DNA of 64,000 nt from Neckera pumila (GCA_963969595.1 OZ018415.1:4712001-4776000); one strand, 5' to 3'. Positions 35,385-49,022 are shown, counted from the first letter of the stretch. Numbers and translations: made by a program. The notes: generated by a model from the sequence alone, not told the origin.

Positions 35385-36116
35385 TTAACCCTCAAAAGAT
35401 GGAGTCTATAAGCAACCATACGGTCAAATATCAAAGTCTTCTACCTAAGATGCTTCATTTGACAATGGAAATATGAATCTGATTTTTATTTTTTATTTTT
35501 TGAAGATTAAGTCACATATCTTCTATAAGGTTTAAAAAATTCCAGGTCCTTTGTTGAAAATCTGAAATTATTATGAATTTTTGAAAATCAAGTAAAAAAA
35601 TTCATATCAAATACAATATGTATTTAAAAAATCTGAAATTTTCTCCATAAGTGTACATTATAGTTGAAAAAAAGCATGGTACAAAAAGCTTACATTGTCA
35701 TTAGAATATTAGAAAATTAGCACTCAATGGATACAGGCCCAAATTTCAAATTGAAATGAAATATTTTATTTTTAAGAATTTTTCAAATTTTCATATTGGA
35801 ATAAAAACTAGACAATAAATTCCATCTCAATAGTTGAGCTCAAATTCAAAAAAGATAATCTTTATGCTTTAAATTCAAACCCATGGAAAGAACCAGAAGT
35901 TGCAAAAAATACTCTATATGGTGATGTATATTTGGAAAATCAACATTTCTCTAAAAATATTGTTATCATCATTCATTGAATTTTGGAGGCTTACACCTAC
36001 ATACCACTCTTTCTAATGAATTCAAAAAAAATTGGATGATAATTGTTTTCCGTCCCCTATAGAGCTTTTTATTTGTCAAAAGGACTTTTTTGCCCTTGAT
36101 GGCAGTAGAGGGTTAA
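35385..36116. mobile_element. TTAA-flanked element, about 732 bp
   Basis: It begins TTAACCCTCAAAAG and ends CAGTAGAGGGTTAA, so the inverted repeat is only about 9 bases inside TTAA. It is non-coding. Confidence 0.5.
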
Positions 36117-36119
36117 TCC

Positions 36120-37428
36120 TTAATCCCTAAAGATCCAAGTGACCGTTTTTTAGTCGTTGCCACTCTTTTTTGAGCTTCCCGTTCTCAGATTTTAAGTTTT
36201 TTTTTAAACAAAAATTATTTTTAAAAAATAGACTGAATTATAAATCCTATGGCAATAGTTTAACCAAATTTTGAGTTAAACTCTGCCTTGTAGAACTTTT
36301 CAAGATTAACCCTTAAACGTCCCAAGTCTTCTTTAGAATTCAGGATTTCAGAATAATCAATATAAAGTACTATTTGGAAGAATATTTTGGAATTCATATA
36401 CAACTGAAAGTTACAGATTTTGGGTTGCAGATTCCATCCATTTGGTTAGATTCACCAATGCTATCACGAATACTTTTATAAATTTTAATAAAATTCTAAA
36501 TTCCTTCTAAATTCAATTACAAACAAAATATTATCATTTTTTTATTATTATTTGTTGGAATGGATTTGAAATGAGGTTCTCTTGACATGGTGATTTTTTT
36601 TCAATTTTGTATTCTTTAAATCTTTGATTTCATTTTTGCAAATCTACTTCTGAATTAGAATCAATGCAATTTGGGCTTTGTCAAATACTTGACATACTTC
36701 CACATTTGTAATTCTAGAAAAGTATGTATTATAGTAACAACAAATTCAATCATTAGATAAGGCAATAATTTCATAAAGTATCTCCACAAATTATAATGAC
36801 TTTCATCCAAGCACTAACAAGGATAAAACTTGAATTTCAATTTGTTCGTCAGTTAAGTGTTGTAGTATAGTTTACAACTCATTTATTTCGTTTTCGTTTG
36901 AGCATGGACTAAAAGAGTCAACCAATGTGATTCTTGCCTACCTCAAAAAGGTCAGATCCACCTTGAAAAGGACAGATTCAAGGAGTTCAAGGAGAAGACA
37001 AGTGTTCCATTCTTTTTTTCTTACAAACACTATTTTCATTTTTGTGACCACTGTGCATTGCAAGCTCCACCATATATTGAAAAATGATTGGAATGGTGTG
37101 AAATTTTACATGTACATTTCAACTCTCTTACCTTTCATTGAAAACAAGAAAGGCATCATTTCAAAATAATCTCACAATGATATGCTCCTTCTTAGTGAGC
37201 TCCCTGTATTTCCATTTGACCCAAATAAAACTTCAAATATAAATATCTCCTAAACCGTGTGGTCAGATAATCTAAATTTTTTAAGGTACACACTCTTTAT
37301 GTGGACTTCAAGATCCTACAGTTACATTTTATCCAATATCAAGGAAAAATGAGCAAACAAATTGCTCAAATTTTTGGCAGTTTTGGTCCATTTTGAAAGT
37401 ACACCCCTTTTTTATCATTAGGGATTAA
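36120..37428. mobile_element. TTAA-family ends, interleaved with the next element
   Basis: TTAATCCCTAAAG at 36120 and TTAGGGATTAA at 37418-37428 are inverted over 11 bases. The span overlaps 36306-37938 without nesting inside it, so this pairing may be of two fragments. The interior near 37300 matches other family members (caagatcctacagttac). Confidence 0.42.
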
Positions 37429-37938
37429 AAAACATTCTATGTTCTAGTTTGGTCAAATTTCATTATTTTTCTTTATTAAAATATAAATTTCCAAAATTTG
37501 ATATTTTTCTCATGTAATAATATAACCCAAAATTGAACTTCGTTTATTCATAATTAAAAATGTTAAAATGAATCCATATAATTCTTTTACAGTAATTTCT
37601 TTATGAAAATGGTATTAATTACAATAATGCTTAAAACAATATAAAATTTCTTAGCAAAATTGGAGGTAATAACATAGTGATAAACATCGAGGTTTAATTG
37701 GTGTATTCTTTGAGCTCACACTGAAATTCAATAGAAAAGTTTGAAAGTGGTGTTAGTATTTTAGCTTTCAAATGTGCTACCTTCCAAGTGTCACAAAACA
37801 TATATTTTGAACAATTTTAAAAAAGAAAAAAAGAAAATAGAATAAAAAGTAGATGATTAGAACTAATTTTTTTTAGTCAAGCTCAAGTTTGACCCTAAAA
37901 CTATACTCTTCGACCGATTTTGTCCGTTTAAGGGTTAA
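36306..37938. mobile_element. TTAA-flanked element, about 1.63 kb
   Basis: TTAACCCTTAAACG at 36306 and CGTTTAAGGGTTAA at 37925-37938 are perfect inverted copies over 14 bases. No transposase remnant is visible inside. Confidence 0.58.
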
Positions 37939-40091
37939 GTTTAGACCAATTCAACATCATCTTTCCTGCACTCAGTGGAAAAGAAAACTGCTTCAGAAAT
38001 GAACTCCCTTCGATCAGTTTCAAGTTGTGTGTCCCACAGCTTTCTTGTGCTACACACTCACATTGGATGTGCCATGAATTGAACAGTTGACCTGTACACT
38101 AATAAATAACGGTACATGTTGCCCCAAATTGTCTATTGTGTTTCAAAAAAAAGAAAGATAAAAAAATAAAAAAATAAAAAAAATAAAAAAAATAAAAATA
38201 AAAAAATTTAAAAAAGCGGTTCCCCCACTAATTTAAATAAATAAACATAAAAGTTTTCATTCATATCCAGTTGCAAAATGGCAACAAATAGAGTGATGGA
38301 TAGGGAGGTCTTGAAATCAATGGTCATAGGCACTTCCTTCTATGGTTAGCATGGTAATCTAGACTGACCACCTACGGGTCTTCTCGTGGGGTCATTCATA
38401 AGTTGTTCCCTAGTTTTATATTACTAGATTTTCATTGGTGAAAGCAATTTTCAATTGGTGTTGTGTCGGTACTAGTAAAGGTTAATTTCTCAAATTTAAA
38501 TTTGAGAGATTATGTGATGGGATTAAAATAATTTAAATCTTATAGGTATCTATATTTAATGCTAAAATGTTGCAAAGTACATGAAGTGTTCCATGAGTGA
38601 TTATGAATGTAGAAACAAAGAATGTACCTATTCATCAGCCCATTCAAAATATACCTATTCATCTAAAAATCCAAAATTTTTGGAACGACTTAGGTGATAT
38701 GCTTTCAACTTACAAATACACGTAATTAGTTCTAGTTTATCTCAATTTTGAAATTCTACACTACTTTTTATATTCACTTTTTAATTATATATATAGGATA
38801 AGTTTTTACTAATCTATTATTATTTGAAATTCATATTCTATGCATGGGTTAAAATACTTTTAATACTTTTAATTTTACTCCTAACTTTTATGTCCCACAT
38901 ACCAGAGTCCTTTTAATTACTATGTACCAATGTGTCATTATTTAACAAAAGATCAAACTATGTTCAAATATCATAAATCTCTTTTCATTTTCATTTTAAT
39001 ATTATTTATATGTATTTTCTAAGTATGATCCAAATACGTAATATTCTTAAATTAGGAGGTTGGACATCTTTCCACAATGAGAAAGCTTGATTTCAAGATT
39101 CTCAATAGGAAAATGTTCCTCAATTTTTTCGGTAGCAATTAGGTCCTAGAAATGAAGTTCAAAAATGTTGTGTGCTGATAAAAACTTTATTTCAATTTTA
39201 ACTTTTACTTATGTATACCACATGCATGGGGTTACTTTTAATCCTAAAAGCCAATTCTCTGTTAAATGAACAATTGAAAATCTAGATAGGTCCCTATGAA
39301 GTCAATTTTGGTCGGATGTTCACAAAATTTTCACATAAGGTGTGAACTCATAGTCACCCCTTAGTGAGAATATCATTTTTTTCCTGATCAAGTGACAAAA
39401 TCAAAAGTTATGCTACCATGAACTTTTGGGGCAATCAAGGCATCTTTGGGCATCTTTTGCAAAAACGCTCATCAACTTTTGGAATTTGGCATGTATATAA
39501 CTAACTAAATATGGCATACAATTGTAGAAAAAATTAGTTCACAAATCACTTTCTGAGAGGGGTCAAACTTTGTTAGGTATGTAGGGGCGGTTTTAAGAAA
39601 TAACATTTTCTTCTAGCTTAAAGCCCTATAATCTTGCAATTTGTGAAGCCAAAGTTCTTGAAATTTTCCCGCTCATTCCAAATGTTTCTCTCTAATTTTT
39701 GACCTTTTGGATTTCAAATAAAAAATTTCTTCATTGGATAAGGAATCATCAAAAATGAAAATATACTGCCAATTCACTTAATATACTTGCACTGCAAGGT
39801 GATTTACAGTAAGCTAGAGTACTCCATTTACATTTGCTTTTGAAATTTTAATGAGTGAAGCTGACGTCATATACTTATGAATGGTAAAAATCCGCATTTT
39901 TTTATGGAGCAAAACTTTTACAGATTCCAAAAGGGCTCAAAGTCTACTGACCTTTATAACGTTTGAAGTGAAAAACAAAACTATTTTTTATTCTTGCAAA
40001 ACAACGTCAGTTTTGTTTTTCAATTCAAACATTATAATCTTTCAATCCACGCGGTCAAATGACTTGAAAATTCTTCCACACATTGCCTTAC
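37939..40091. other. AT-rich gene desert with A-rich simple repeat
   Basis: There is no gene. An (A)nT-type simple repeat of about 65 bases lies at 38153-38215. A possible TTAA-family left end (TTAATCCTAAAAGCC) lies at 39238, without a right partner. Confidence 0.45.
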
Positions 40092-40366
40092 TTCATTAGG
40101 AGAGATTTGAGGGCATTGGAGGGCCGTTTCAGGCCTGTTCCCAGATCTGGCCCAATTCTGTGAACAGCCGGTACGGATTGTCAAAAAAAAAGTTCAAAAT
40201 TAAAAAAAAAATTCTCCCAAATATCATTCTAAGCCCTATTTTTTTTTTTAAATTTTGAAAATGACGTGGCACACTCTCGACCACATCAGCCAGCAATTAT
40301 CTTGCGTTCCCGCAGTCTGGGAATACAAGATAACTTGCAGTCTCTTAGAGGCCTCAAATCTACTGG
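40092..40366. mobile_element. MITE, CATTAGAG family, copy 2
   Basis: The left arm (cattaggagagatttgaggg, then GGGCCGTTTCAGGCC) is homologous, inverted, to the right arm of the copy at 45004-45253. A shared motif GTGAAC..CCGGTACGG lies inside. The right end (ctcttagaggcctcaaatc) is inverted to the left. Confidence 0.55.
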
Positions 40367-41857
40367 TTATCTACATTGTCTTTCTTAAGGTTGGAATTTA
40401 AGAAGAAAAGCAAAATTTAATATTTTATTTTGGACAATGCATTGAAATTTGACAAATTGGGGCTTTTTCCTCTTCTTCCAAAACATTCTCCAACCGAGTC
40501 TACCTCCGAAAAGAGGCATCAAGGATAGTACTCACTACCTAAGACCATCTCCAATGCAACTGGCACCTTGCACAGTATAGGCACTGTGCAGGGTGGACAA
40601 GAATTTTGATTTAAAACTGTGCTCCAATGCAATCGGTAAGGAGACCTCCACTTTCACAATCTCGGTATGGGACCTCCCGGGATCGGTATATTTTGTCATT
40701 TTGCCAACCCCGGCAAAACTCTCGACAAGTTGATTGATGGGAGTCATCATGACAAAAAGTGGTAGTAGCCAATGGATGCCTAAAGAAGTTTATTGGTATG
40801 TGCGCTAATGAACTCAACCTTCCTTGTTTCCATGAAAAGTCCTTTCTTTAATGTAGATTCTTTTCTTCCTTTCTTTTTATAATATTGTAAAGTCCATTTG
40901 ATGTTTGGATTCCGGCTTTGCATTGGGTCAAATTTTCCAAAGAAAGAATCGGTACTTTAGAGGCCTCGTAGAATGGCCCGCAATGTAATGCTGCAGGACC
41001 TTTTTGCCATGACAGCATTGCACATGGTCTAATCCTTCATGGCCTAGAGTAGATAATAGAATTATTCACGTTGGTCATATGACCAGAGTTCTTCTTCTTC
41101 TTCCTCCATCCTGTCACAGATTAATTTCTACAGTACGTGCCCGTGGCCGACCATAGGTCGAAACCAATCTAACTGACTACATGACCCCCCCCCAATCAGT
41201 GTTTTTTTTTTGGACAAGTGTTGTCAAAAGCCTCCAAACCACTGGAGCAAATCTGGAGGGAGGGCGTCCGACAGGCTGAAACAGTCTGACAAGTGCAAAC
41301 TTTTGCCCAAAAAAAACACGCTGCCCCCAATCGGACAATTGGTGAAGAATGATGCATCTTTATCAGATTGCACGAGGTCAACTTGCCAGGTCGATAATGG
41401 AAAAAAGCTTGGCTAGGTCGGCACTCCACTTGCTTAATATTTTATTTTTTTAATATAAATTTTGCAATACAGAACACCTTAAAAAAAATGCCTTACTGGG
41501 TCGACACTCCACTTGCTTAATATTTTTTTTTTTTGTATGAATTTTACAATCTTGCTGTTTTTTTGCTTTTTGGACACAAAGCAATCTTACTGTTTGGTCT
41601 GTGGCTGTTGCCAGAGAGGGACCAGTCGGTGCAACGGCTGTACAGTCAGACACCTGTTAGTTAAATCGTGGAAATTTCTTTGAAGATTCCTTTGGGCTTG
41701 GATTCCCGGGAAGGGCTCTTATTGGATGATCTGTAGCTTTGAGCTCATTGGATGGAATGGGGGAGACGATGAAGGAGTACCGTACGGCAACGACAGCGCC
41801 ACCGGAATTGGTACGGTAGCAGGTAAGTGAGCATTGCTGGATGCAAAATGCTACTCA
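40367..41857. other. Intergenic, no gene recognised
   Basis: Local features only: a C9 run at 41187, and a short tandem duplication (GGCACTCCACTTGCTTAATA and GACACTCCACTTGCTTAATA) about 85 bases apart at 41420-41550. Confidence 0.4.
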
Positions 41858-41966
41858 GGGCCTCTTCACACTATGGCCGTCCAAGCCGAGAGGCCATGGG
41901 ACTCTGCAATATGATTGGTGGAAACGATGGACTCTCGACTTGGATGGCCATAGTGTGAAGAGGCCC
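41858..41966. mobile_element. 109 bp hairpin MITE with TCA target duplication
   Basis: GGGCCTCTTCACACTATGGC at the left is exactly inverted at the right end. The arms continue (CGTCCAAG against CTTGGATG, then GAGAG against CTCTC) to about 35 bases. TCA flanks both sides. It is non-coding and can fold almost completely. Confidence 0.68.
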
Positions 41967-42104
41967 TCAATGCATATGCTTGGATATGTCTTGTAATTTG
42001 AATATGCCTCCTAACCTCTTTTCAACTTTTAAGTGCAAAATGGGCCACTCTTTATCTATATGTGTGGATATAAATTATCAAAGGAAGGTTTTAAAAAGTT
42101 TTAA

Positions 42105-42345
42105 AAAGTTGGAATTATCATCAAGGAAGTTTCGAGGAATTTGGATAAGTCACCAAGGAATTTTTAAGGAGTTGGTATAAAATCACCGAGGATTGAAGTT
42201 TCTAGGAGGTTGTATAAATGATCAAGGAAGTTTCACTTGGGAGTTGGTATAACTCATTCCAAGGAAGTTTCTAGGAGTTTTTCTTGTAAATTATCAAGGA
42301 AGTTTTAAGGGGTTGGTATAAATCATCAAGGACGTTTCAAGGAAG
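42105..42345 (+). repeat. Degenerate minisatellite, about 40 bp unit
   Basis: The words ATCAAGGAAGTTTC, AGGAG and TTGGTATAAAT recur in order about six times with variable spacing. No coding frame runs through. Confidence 0.55.
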
Positions 42346-42860
42346 AGAACAAATTGTATTCTACATTTTCAAGAAGATAAAAATTAAAAAATACTGAAAT
42401 GTAAGATTTCCCTTAGAAATTTGTAGGATATAGAATATGAGTTTCATTGCTAGGGTCTATTTGCTACCCCAAAATTGAAGAGCATTTTTTTTATTAAAAA
42501 TCTTGAATTCAAGCTTTTTCATTGTAGAATGATCTCCAACCTCCCAATTCAATTATATTGAGGTGTACTTCAATTCATGCATACAAGATACAAAAAATGG
42601 AAAAAATGGAAAAATGAAATGAGAAATTATTGTATACTGAACATAATAGTTGATCTTTTTTTAAATAATGGTACATAAAAATGAAAGGAACTCTCATATA
42701 TAGGACAAAAATGTTAGAGTTAAAATTAAATTAATATTACTATAAACATTTTGACCCATGCATGGATATGAATGTCAAATAAAAACAAAGTAGTAAAAAT
42801 ATATGCTATACATATGATTAAATATGAAAAGACCTATAAATAGTCGTCTAAAGTGCCACG
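42346..42860. other. Non-coding AT-rich spacer
   Basis: Nothing was recognised. Confidence 0.4.
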
Positions 42861-43684
42861 TTAACCCCTAACTGCCTCAGCAACCAAATATGGTCGCTCC
42901 AAAATTTCAGGCTCGTTTGGGCATGGGCAGTTAAATTCCTTTGATTGGTTAAATTTTTTTTACAAACAGTATTGAAGGTTAATTGTTGGAAACTTTTATT
43001 TTTTACTAAAAAAGATTTTTATTTTTTATTTTTGAGAGGTCCTCAAAAGCATATTTGTATCATTAGTAGAAGAGTAAAGCTTGCAAATTTTACTTGATTT
43101 CCCGGCTTTGAACAAAGCTTGCCAATTTCACTTGATTTGAGATCTAAAAAGTTGTACTTATCCATTTGCTTTGAAAATGGTCCCAATGGAAAGAGTGAAG
43201 TGTTTTCATGATTTTCACTATTGAAAATTTAAACATGCAAGTGTTGATTTGGAGTTATTTACAATTTCTACTTATCAAATAAAATTGCATTTCAACAACT
43301 ACAAGGTGGATTGTGTAATGAGTTTGATAGCTCTTCATTTGAACTTAAGTTTTTTAGAAGTGCATTTTAGTGTGCTAATGCAATTTCAAATTGTTCATGT
43401 CACATCCAACCGCAAAAAACTCTTATATGCAAATTTCTCAAACATTGTGGAGAGGGGCAGCATACTAAAAACAGGATATTTAGATTTCTCTTGTTAAAAT
43501 CTCACAACTCCTATGCAATTTTACACTCAAAATTGGTAAGCACACTAATAAGCAAGCTCTTTAAACATCTATATGGTTAGATTTTGAAAAACAAACAATT
43601 TGCTTCACTGGAGATAACTATAAGCTCATGCTCTTTTTTCAAAGGAAAAACACACTTGGAAAGGCTTAGGCACTTAGGGGTTAA
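42861..43684 (+). mobile_element. TTAA-flanked element, second subfamily, inverse of 7683-8501
   Basis: This 824 bp unit runs from TTAACCCCTAACTGCC to GGCACTTAGGGGTTAA, about 11 matching bases at each end. Its interior is the reverse complement of the 7683-8501 element over nearly the full length. It is non-coding. Confidence 0.72.
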
Positions 43685-44189
43685 CTATAGAAGGACATGC
43701 CTATGATCGGTGATTTCAAGCCTTCCCTATCCATTAGTCGTTCTATCTTTGTTGCCATTTCGCAACTAGATATGGGTGAAAGATTTTGCATTTATTTTTC
43801 AAAGACGAACTCACACATCTACTATACTAATAAACATTAATACATATTGTTTAAATAATTAGGTTGCTTTACCTCCAAAAAGTTTCATTCTAAATCATCT
43901 CAATCAACAAATATTTCCACACATATTTTCATTTGTACACATAGAGGTCCATGAGTCCCAATTACAACAACGCCTACTTTAAAAGTAGTGCATTCTTGTA
44001 TAGTAATAGTAAATATTTATATAGTGTCAAATGTCAAGAAATTAGTGTGGGGCAACCTAATTTCACTATTTATTAGTGTACACATTGTCTATGGACAACT
44101 CTTCAATTCATGCACATCTAATGTGAATGTGCACCGTAAAAATCTGTGAAACACACAATTTGAATTGATCACCTTTAGGAATATGATTT
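43685..44189. other. Non-coding AT-rich spacer
   Basis: No gene is present. A phrase near 43700-43780 (ccatt.gttgccatttcgcaact) resembles one near 38265-38290 in inverted form, so shared repeat DNA is likely. Confidence 0.35.
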
Positions 44190-44579
44190 TCAAAGATTTC
44201 ATACCTATCCGCAAACTAAAATTCTTCATAACTTTCATCTCCTTATTCAAAATGAAATGATTCAAAGCTTCTCACGTATGTATAAATCTAGAAATTCAAT
44301 TTGAAACTTTTATCTCTTAAAAAAATAATTAATTTTTTTTTAAGTTGCTCGGATTGCCTGCAAATTGCCCGCCGAGTAATAAAAACAATATATCATGCAA
44401 TAACTTTTTACTTTTTAACCATATAACCCAAAGTTATGAATATTGTTGGGCCTTAGAGCTACTCCTTGAGTACACGTTGTCTGAAATTTTTTAAGAAAAA
44501 AAATAAAAATTCCATTCGTAGTGAGCTGCCCAAAATTGCTATGTTGCCAAAAGATGCACTTTTTACCTTTAGGGATTAA
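44190..44579 (-). mobile_element. TTAA-family fragment with one intact end
   Basis: It ends CCTTTAGGGATTAA at 44579. The interior (cgcaaactaaaattcttcat) is the inverse of the 33 kb and 52 kb copies. The other end is missing. Confidence 0.55.
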
Positions 44580-45003
44580 ACTCACATGGATATCAAATCC
44601 TTTCCAAATGGTTGTTGAGGACTGACTTTAGAGAACTATATGATTGTCTCATTGTCGGTATATTCCCAAAATGCATTTTATCCAATAGGCAAATATTCAA
44701 CCACATCGAGGATGAAAGGACATTTGTAAAGGACTACAAAGTCTTTAAAAGTCAAAGCCTCAAATTTCCATGGCTTTTTGTCATTTGGCTTCAAATGAAT
44801 CTTGTGATTGTTCAATTGTACTTTACATTTGTCAATACATAAATCCCCAAATTTATCACTCGCTAAATATTGGCTAAACCAATTCCTACCTAAAGGTCAT
44901 CACTAGAATCTATACTATGAAAATATGGAATTGATTATGTTTATTTATTTCTGATGATGTCACGAGATCTTGGCAAGCATTGAAAAATTAGAAGTAAAAC
45001 ATT
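44580..45003. other. Non-coding spacer
   Basis: Nothing was recognised. Confidence 0.35.
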
Positions 45004-45253
45004 CATTAGAGAGGATTTGAAGGTCTTGGAGGACTGCGAGTTTCCAAACTGCAGGAATGCAGCTACAACAGTTGGTTGACATGGCACAGCGACTGCCACG
45101 TCATTTTTTTTTTGCTTAAAATGATATTTTGGTAATTTATTAATTTTTTTATTAAATTTTTTTTGACATGCCCGTACCATCGTTCACTGAATCTGGCTAG
45201 ATTGGGGAATGGGCTTGAAATGGCCCTATAAGGCCCTCGAATCCCCTCTAATG
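45004..45253. mobile_element. MITE, CATTAGAG family, copy 3
   Basis: CATTAGAGAGGATTTGAAGG at the left is answered by the inverted CATTAGAGGGGATTCGAGGG at the right. CATT flanks both sides and may be the target duplication. Confidence 0.58.
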
Positions 45254-47496
45254 CATTTCCTTATCCTTGCATCTTATTTCTTTCTTTTATATTTACATCT
45301 TCTTTTGAATAGGGATGGTGATTATAGTTAACTATCTTAATAATTTATTCAAGTAAATTGGCAAAGAGTAAAAAAAAAAAAAGATTGGCTTTTAAAAGAA
45401 TTTCGAAACAAATGTGCTAGTCTACTTTGTTAAATGAGGATGGAAATTATAGTTCAAAGGAAAGAGGCTAGGAGAAGTGAACTCCCTCCTTGAATTTGAT
45501 CAAAAGTAATTTTCATCAAATTCTTTAACTTCTTTAACTTCCTCTAGGGACCCTTCATTTTCTATAAATGATTGTTTCTATCACTTTTGAATCTCTTGAT
45601 TCTAAGCTTGCCTATAAATTGTTGATCACTTCACATAGAAGATTTCATTCCATGTAAAATGACACTTCTAGAAAATGCCTCTAACTTTCCTATTAAAAAC
45701 CATTAGGTATTTATAAAGGTGTGATGACACCACAAAACCTTTATAAACTTCTTAAATTTTGAAATGAGAGCACAAAAATTACTAAAAAGTTCAAGAAAAT
45801 TTCTACAATACAAAATGGAAACAACTAAATATGGTAAGCCAAAAAGTTATCGCCTAGATAAAAGTACAATTGGGCTTGTGGTCTTTTTCTCCGTGCTAGG
45901 ATAAATGGAACAATTTCACCTATTTGTAGTAGTTAAATTTGTATTCTTTGATTTTTACTTTTTACTTTTGGGCTTCTGATTCTAAACATGAATTTTAATT
46001 TTCCAAATTAAAAAAGCTCACCATTCCAATGGTTATGTAACTACATCTAATATTCTCAAAATCCATTTTGAGCATGGTTTTTATTATTAAATAGTTAAAG
46101 ATTTTTTTAGGTTTTCTATGAAAAAAAAAGGTTCTTGATTTGCCAAATAAACATTTCTTTGGATACTTCATGAATAAACCATGAGTTTCAAAAAACAAAA
46201 AACTAGGTGCACTTGAAATTGATCTGTGCTTTTATGAACAAAACTCTCTTTTTGTGAAGAATCTATAGAATTTTGTTTCTATGAAACAAGTCACAATTAG
46301 GTCACAATTCATTACTTTCATACGCCTAAAGTTGGCTAAGCCTTGCAATTAAGGTTCAAAAGAAAAAATGAAAATTCAACACAAAAATGTGCAATAGTTG
46401 TAAGAGCACAATAAAATGTATTGGACAACAAAATTTTCATAAGAGGTTGAAAACAAAAGAAGGCAAATTTCTAACTTCTAAAAACCTATTTTTCACATTG
46501 AACTTTTTGGTTGCTCTTAAGTAGTTTGATGATAAAGCAAAGCTACTCTTGAAATATAGTTTCTCCCTACTCATGAAAGCATTATGAAATATGGGGAACG
46601 TAATTTCAACTTTGAAAAACTTCAAAACTTCTTTTTGATTCCAACACAGTATAGATGTTCACTCTTCATTTTTGCAAAATTCATTAATAGAGTAAGTTAG
46701 AGCAAACCAATGCAATTAGTCACCCCAATTCCAACACAAGTTCCAACATCTGGTGGATCCTCCATTTGCAGAAGTCACCCATCCATTACCACAATCTTAG
46801 CAACTCTTTAGCATCATCACAATGCATTTAGGGAGGGGACATGTCAACGTGTGGTTTAGCAAGGATCTATCCAAACTTTACTAATTTAGTCCCAATAAAC
46901 TTTTAAAAATCACAAAAAACTTATTTCTTGACAGAATGTCTTGATTCTACTTGCAAATGGCTTCTCTCAAATTTTTCAATCTTTAGAAAATATGTGAATT
47001 GACAATTAGCTTCTATAAGGTATCTAGATAGCAGATCTGGTGGTAATAGGCTGATTTCCTTTAATATGGTCGCACTTACAATTGTGCAATGAGTCCAATG
47101 CGGAGGCCAACCAAGGGTGAATGAAAGAAAAAGATCCCCTATTTTTTATTTAATTAATATATTTTGTACACCTCTCTAGGCTCATTTGGGGCCTTTAATC
47201 GCAAATTTGAACTCAAAATGTGCAATTTTTTTATTCAAATGATTCTAAACTATTAGGTGATGGTTGCGGATTTGATACCTAGTGGCGATAGATTCTTTAT
47301 CTTGTGTAAAATTAGCCTTTCTTTTTGCTGGAAACCCTCACCGCACGTACTATGGATACACTTGTGTAAAAAATAATTACAAATTTTATCATGCGTGTCA
47401 AATAAGAAGTTCATATGTTTTCCTGAGGGAAAATGTGGAGGCAAAACGGTTCTCGCATTCAACTTGTTGTACAACTGTAAGCGCAAATCCTTAGAA
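45254..47496. other. AT-rich gene desert
   Basis: No coding or structural feature that I can support. Confidence 0.4.
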
Positions 47497-47642
47497 AGGC
47501 CTTGTTTACACCAAAAAATTAGGATTTGGAGCCCAAAGAAATGTACTGATTGGAAAATAGTTGTGGACCCAAAGCAAAGATCCAATCAAGACAATCCATT
47601 TCTTTGGGCTCTAACCAAAAGTTTTTTGATGTAAATAGGCCC
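47497..47642. mobile_element. 146 bp MITE
   Basis: GGCCTTGTTTACACCAAAAA on the left matches the inverted right end (GGGCCTATTTACATCAAAAA). The arms continue to a shared GAGCCCAAAGAAATG. The unit is non-coding. The target duplication is unclear (TTA is possible). Confidence 0.62.
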
Positions 47643-48779
47643 TTAACACCTAAGGGGGAATGCAAGAAACACACCTAAGGTAGGAGGCTCAAATTGCAAG
47701 CATGCATTTAGAACTGCCCTATAAATCTGTTAAAAATAGTGTAGAGAGTTTTGAAAATGGCTCACAGTTTGTTCAATGCACTTTTGGGTTTTTTTAATTG
47801 TTTTTTTAAATGTTTTGAGTAAAATGTACATTTATTGTAAAGCTAAAATAAATGAAAGCATTATGTTTGAGAGCCAAAATCATACATCCTAAGTTTGAAG
47901 TGCTCTATTGAAAGGCCAATTTTGACTAAAGATTGGTTTAGTTTATGAGTACCAATAGCTACGCACCTTTCACTTTGAAAATTCATAGTTAATTAATTCT
48001 AAGTCAAAAAATTACGATTTATAATGTTAGTGAACTCTTTTTCTTTTTTCATTCTATCCAAAATATATGAAAAATGTTATGCTTTACCAATTTTTCTACA
48101 AACGTCCATTATCCCTTAGATGGTTGATTTATGAGCCTTCTACCTTAGAGCATCACCACCAGTTGTTTCTTAAGGCCTCGACAACGGCACACAATGCTTG
48201 CTGTGTTTGTCTAGGAGAAATGGCTCTACACTAATACAATACAATTTCTGTCGTTCTTCCCGTCACTTCTACATTTGTTAGGCAATGGAGGGCCTTTGTA
48301 GAAGGCAATTTTATTCTCACGCTAACTTGGTCAATGTAGACTATGGCCACAATGGATGTTCACGTGGATGCAATGGAAGATAATGGGGTATGTGTGAAGA
48401 AGTGTTAGAGTTTTGGCAAGGTAGAAGAGAAGCAATTGTGCCTTTTTTTAGTGGATGTGCTATTCTATTCAATACATTGATTAAATAGCTACATATTGAA
48501 GACAAATTTTATTTTTATTTTTTAGAGATGAAATCATATATTGAATACAAGTAAAAAAAATTCATATTTTTTTAGAAAATTTTGTATTTATTATAAACTT
48601 TGAAAAATCCAATCACAAGCTTTGTTTGAATGTATAAGCTTCAAATTTGTGGAGATGTTTTGGAACCAATTGTTCACATGTACACCTTGTAATCTTGAAA
48701 GGAGGACAAAATCCTAAATAAAAAATAATTAAAGAATATGCACATAAAAACATGAGATTGATTATATAAAATTTATATA
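47643..48779. other. Non-coding AT-rich DNA
   Basis: Nothing was recognised. Confidence 0.35.
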
Positions 48780-49022
48780 AAGATAAAACTAAAGATCCTA
48801 TAACTATTAATAAGTCCATATATATATAATAGATATGTATAATATATAAGATATTTATATCAAAATAAATTAAAGATCCTATACATATTATAAGTGTGTA
48901 TATACGAGCATATATATAGTAGAGATGTATAATGTATAAGACATTTATATTAAAATAAAATTAAAGATCCTATAAATATTAATAAATATATGTATATGTA
49001 ATAGATGTATAATGTAAAAGAT
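48780..49022 (+). repeat. AT-rich minisatellite, about 85 bp unit, three copies
   Basis: Each copy contains AAAGATCCTATA, a TATATATATAATAGA-like stretch and GTATAAT.TATAAGA followed by TTTATAT. Confidence 0.6.
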
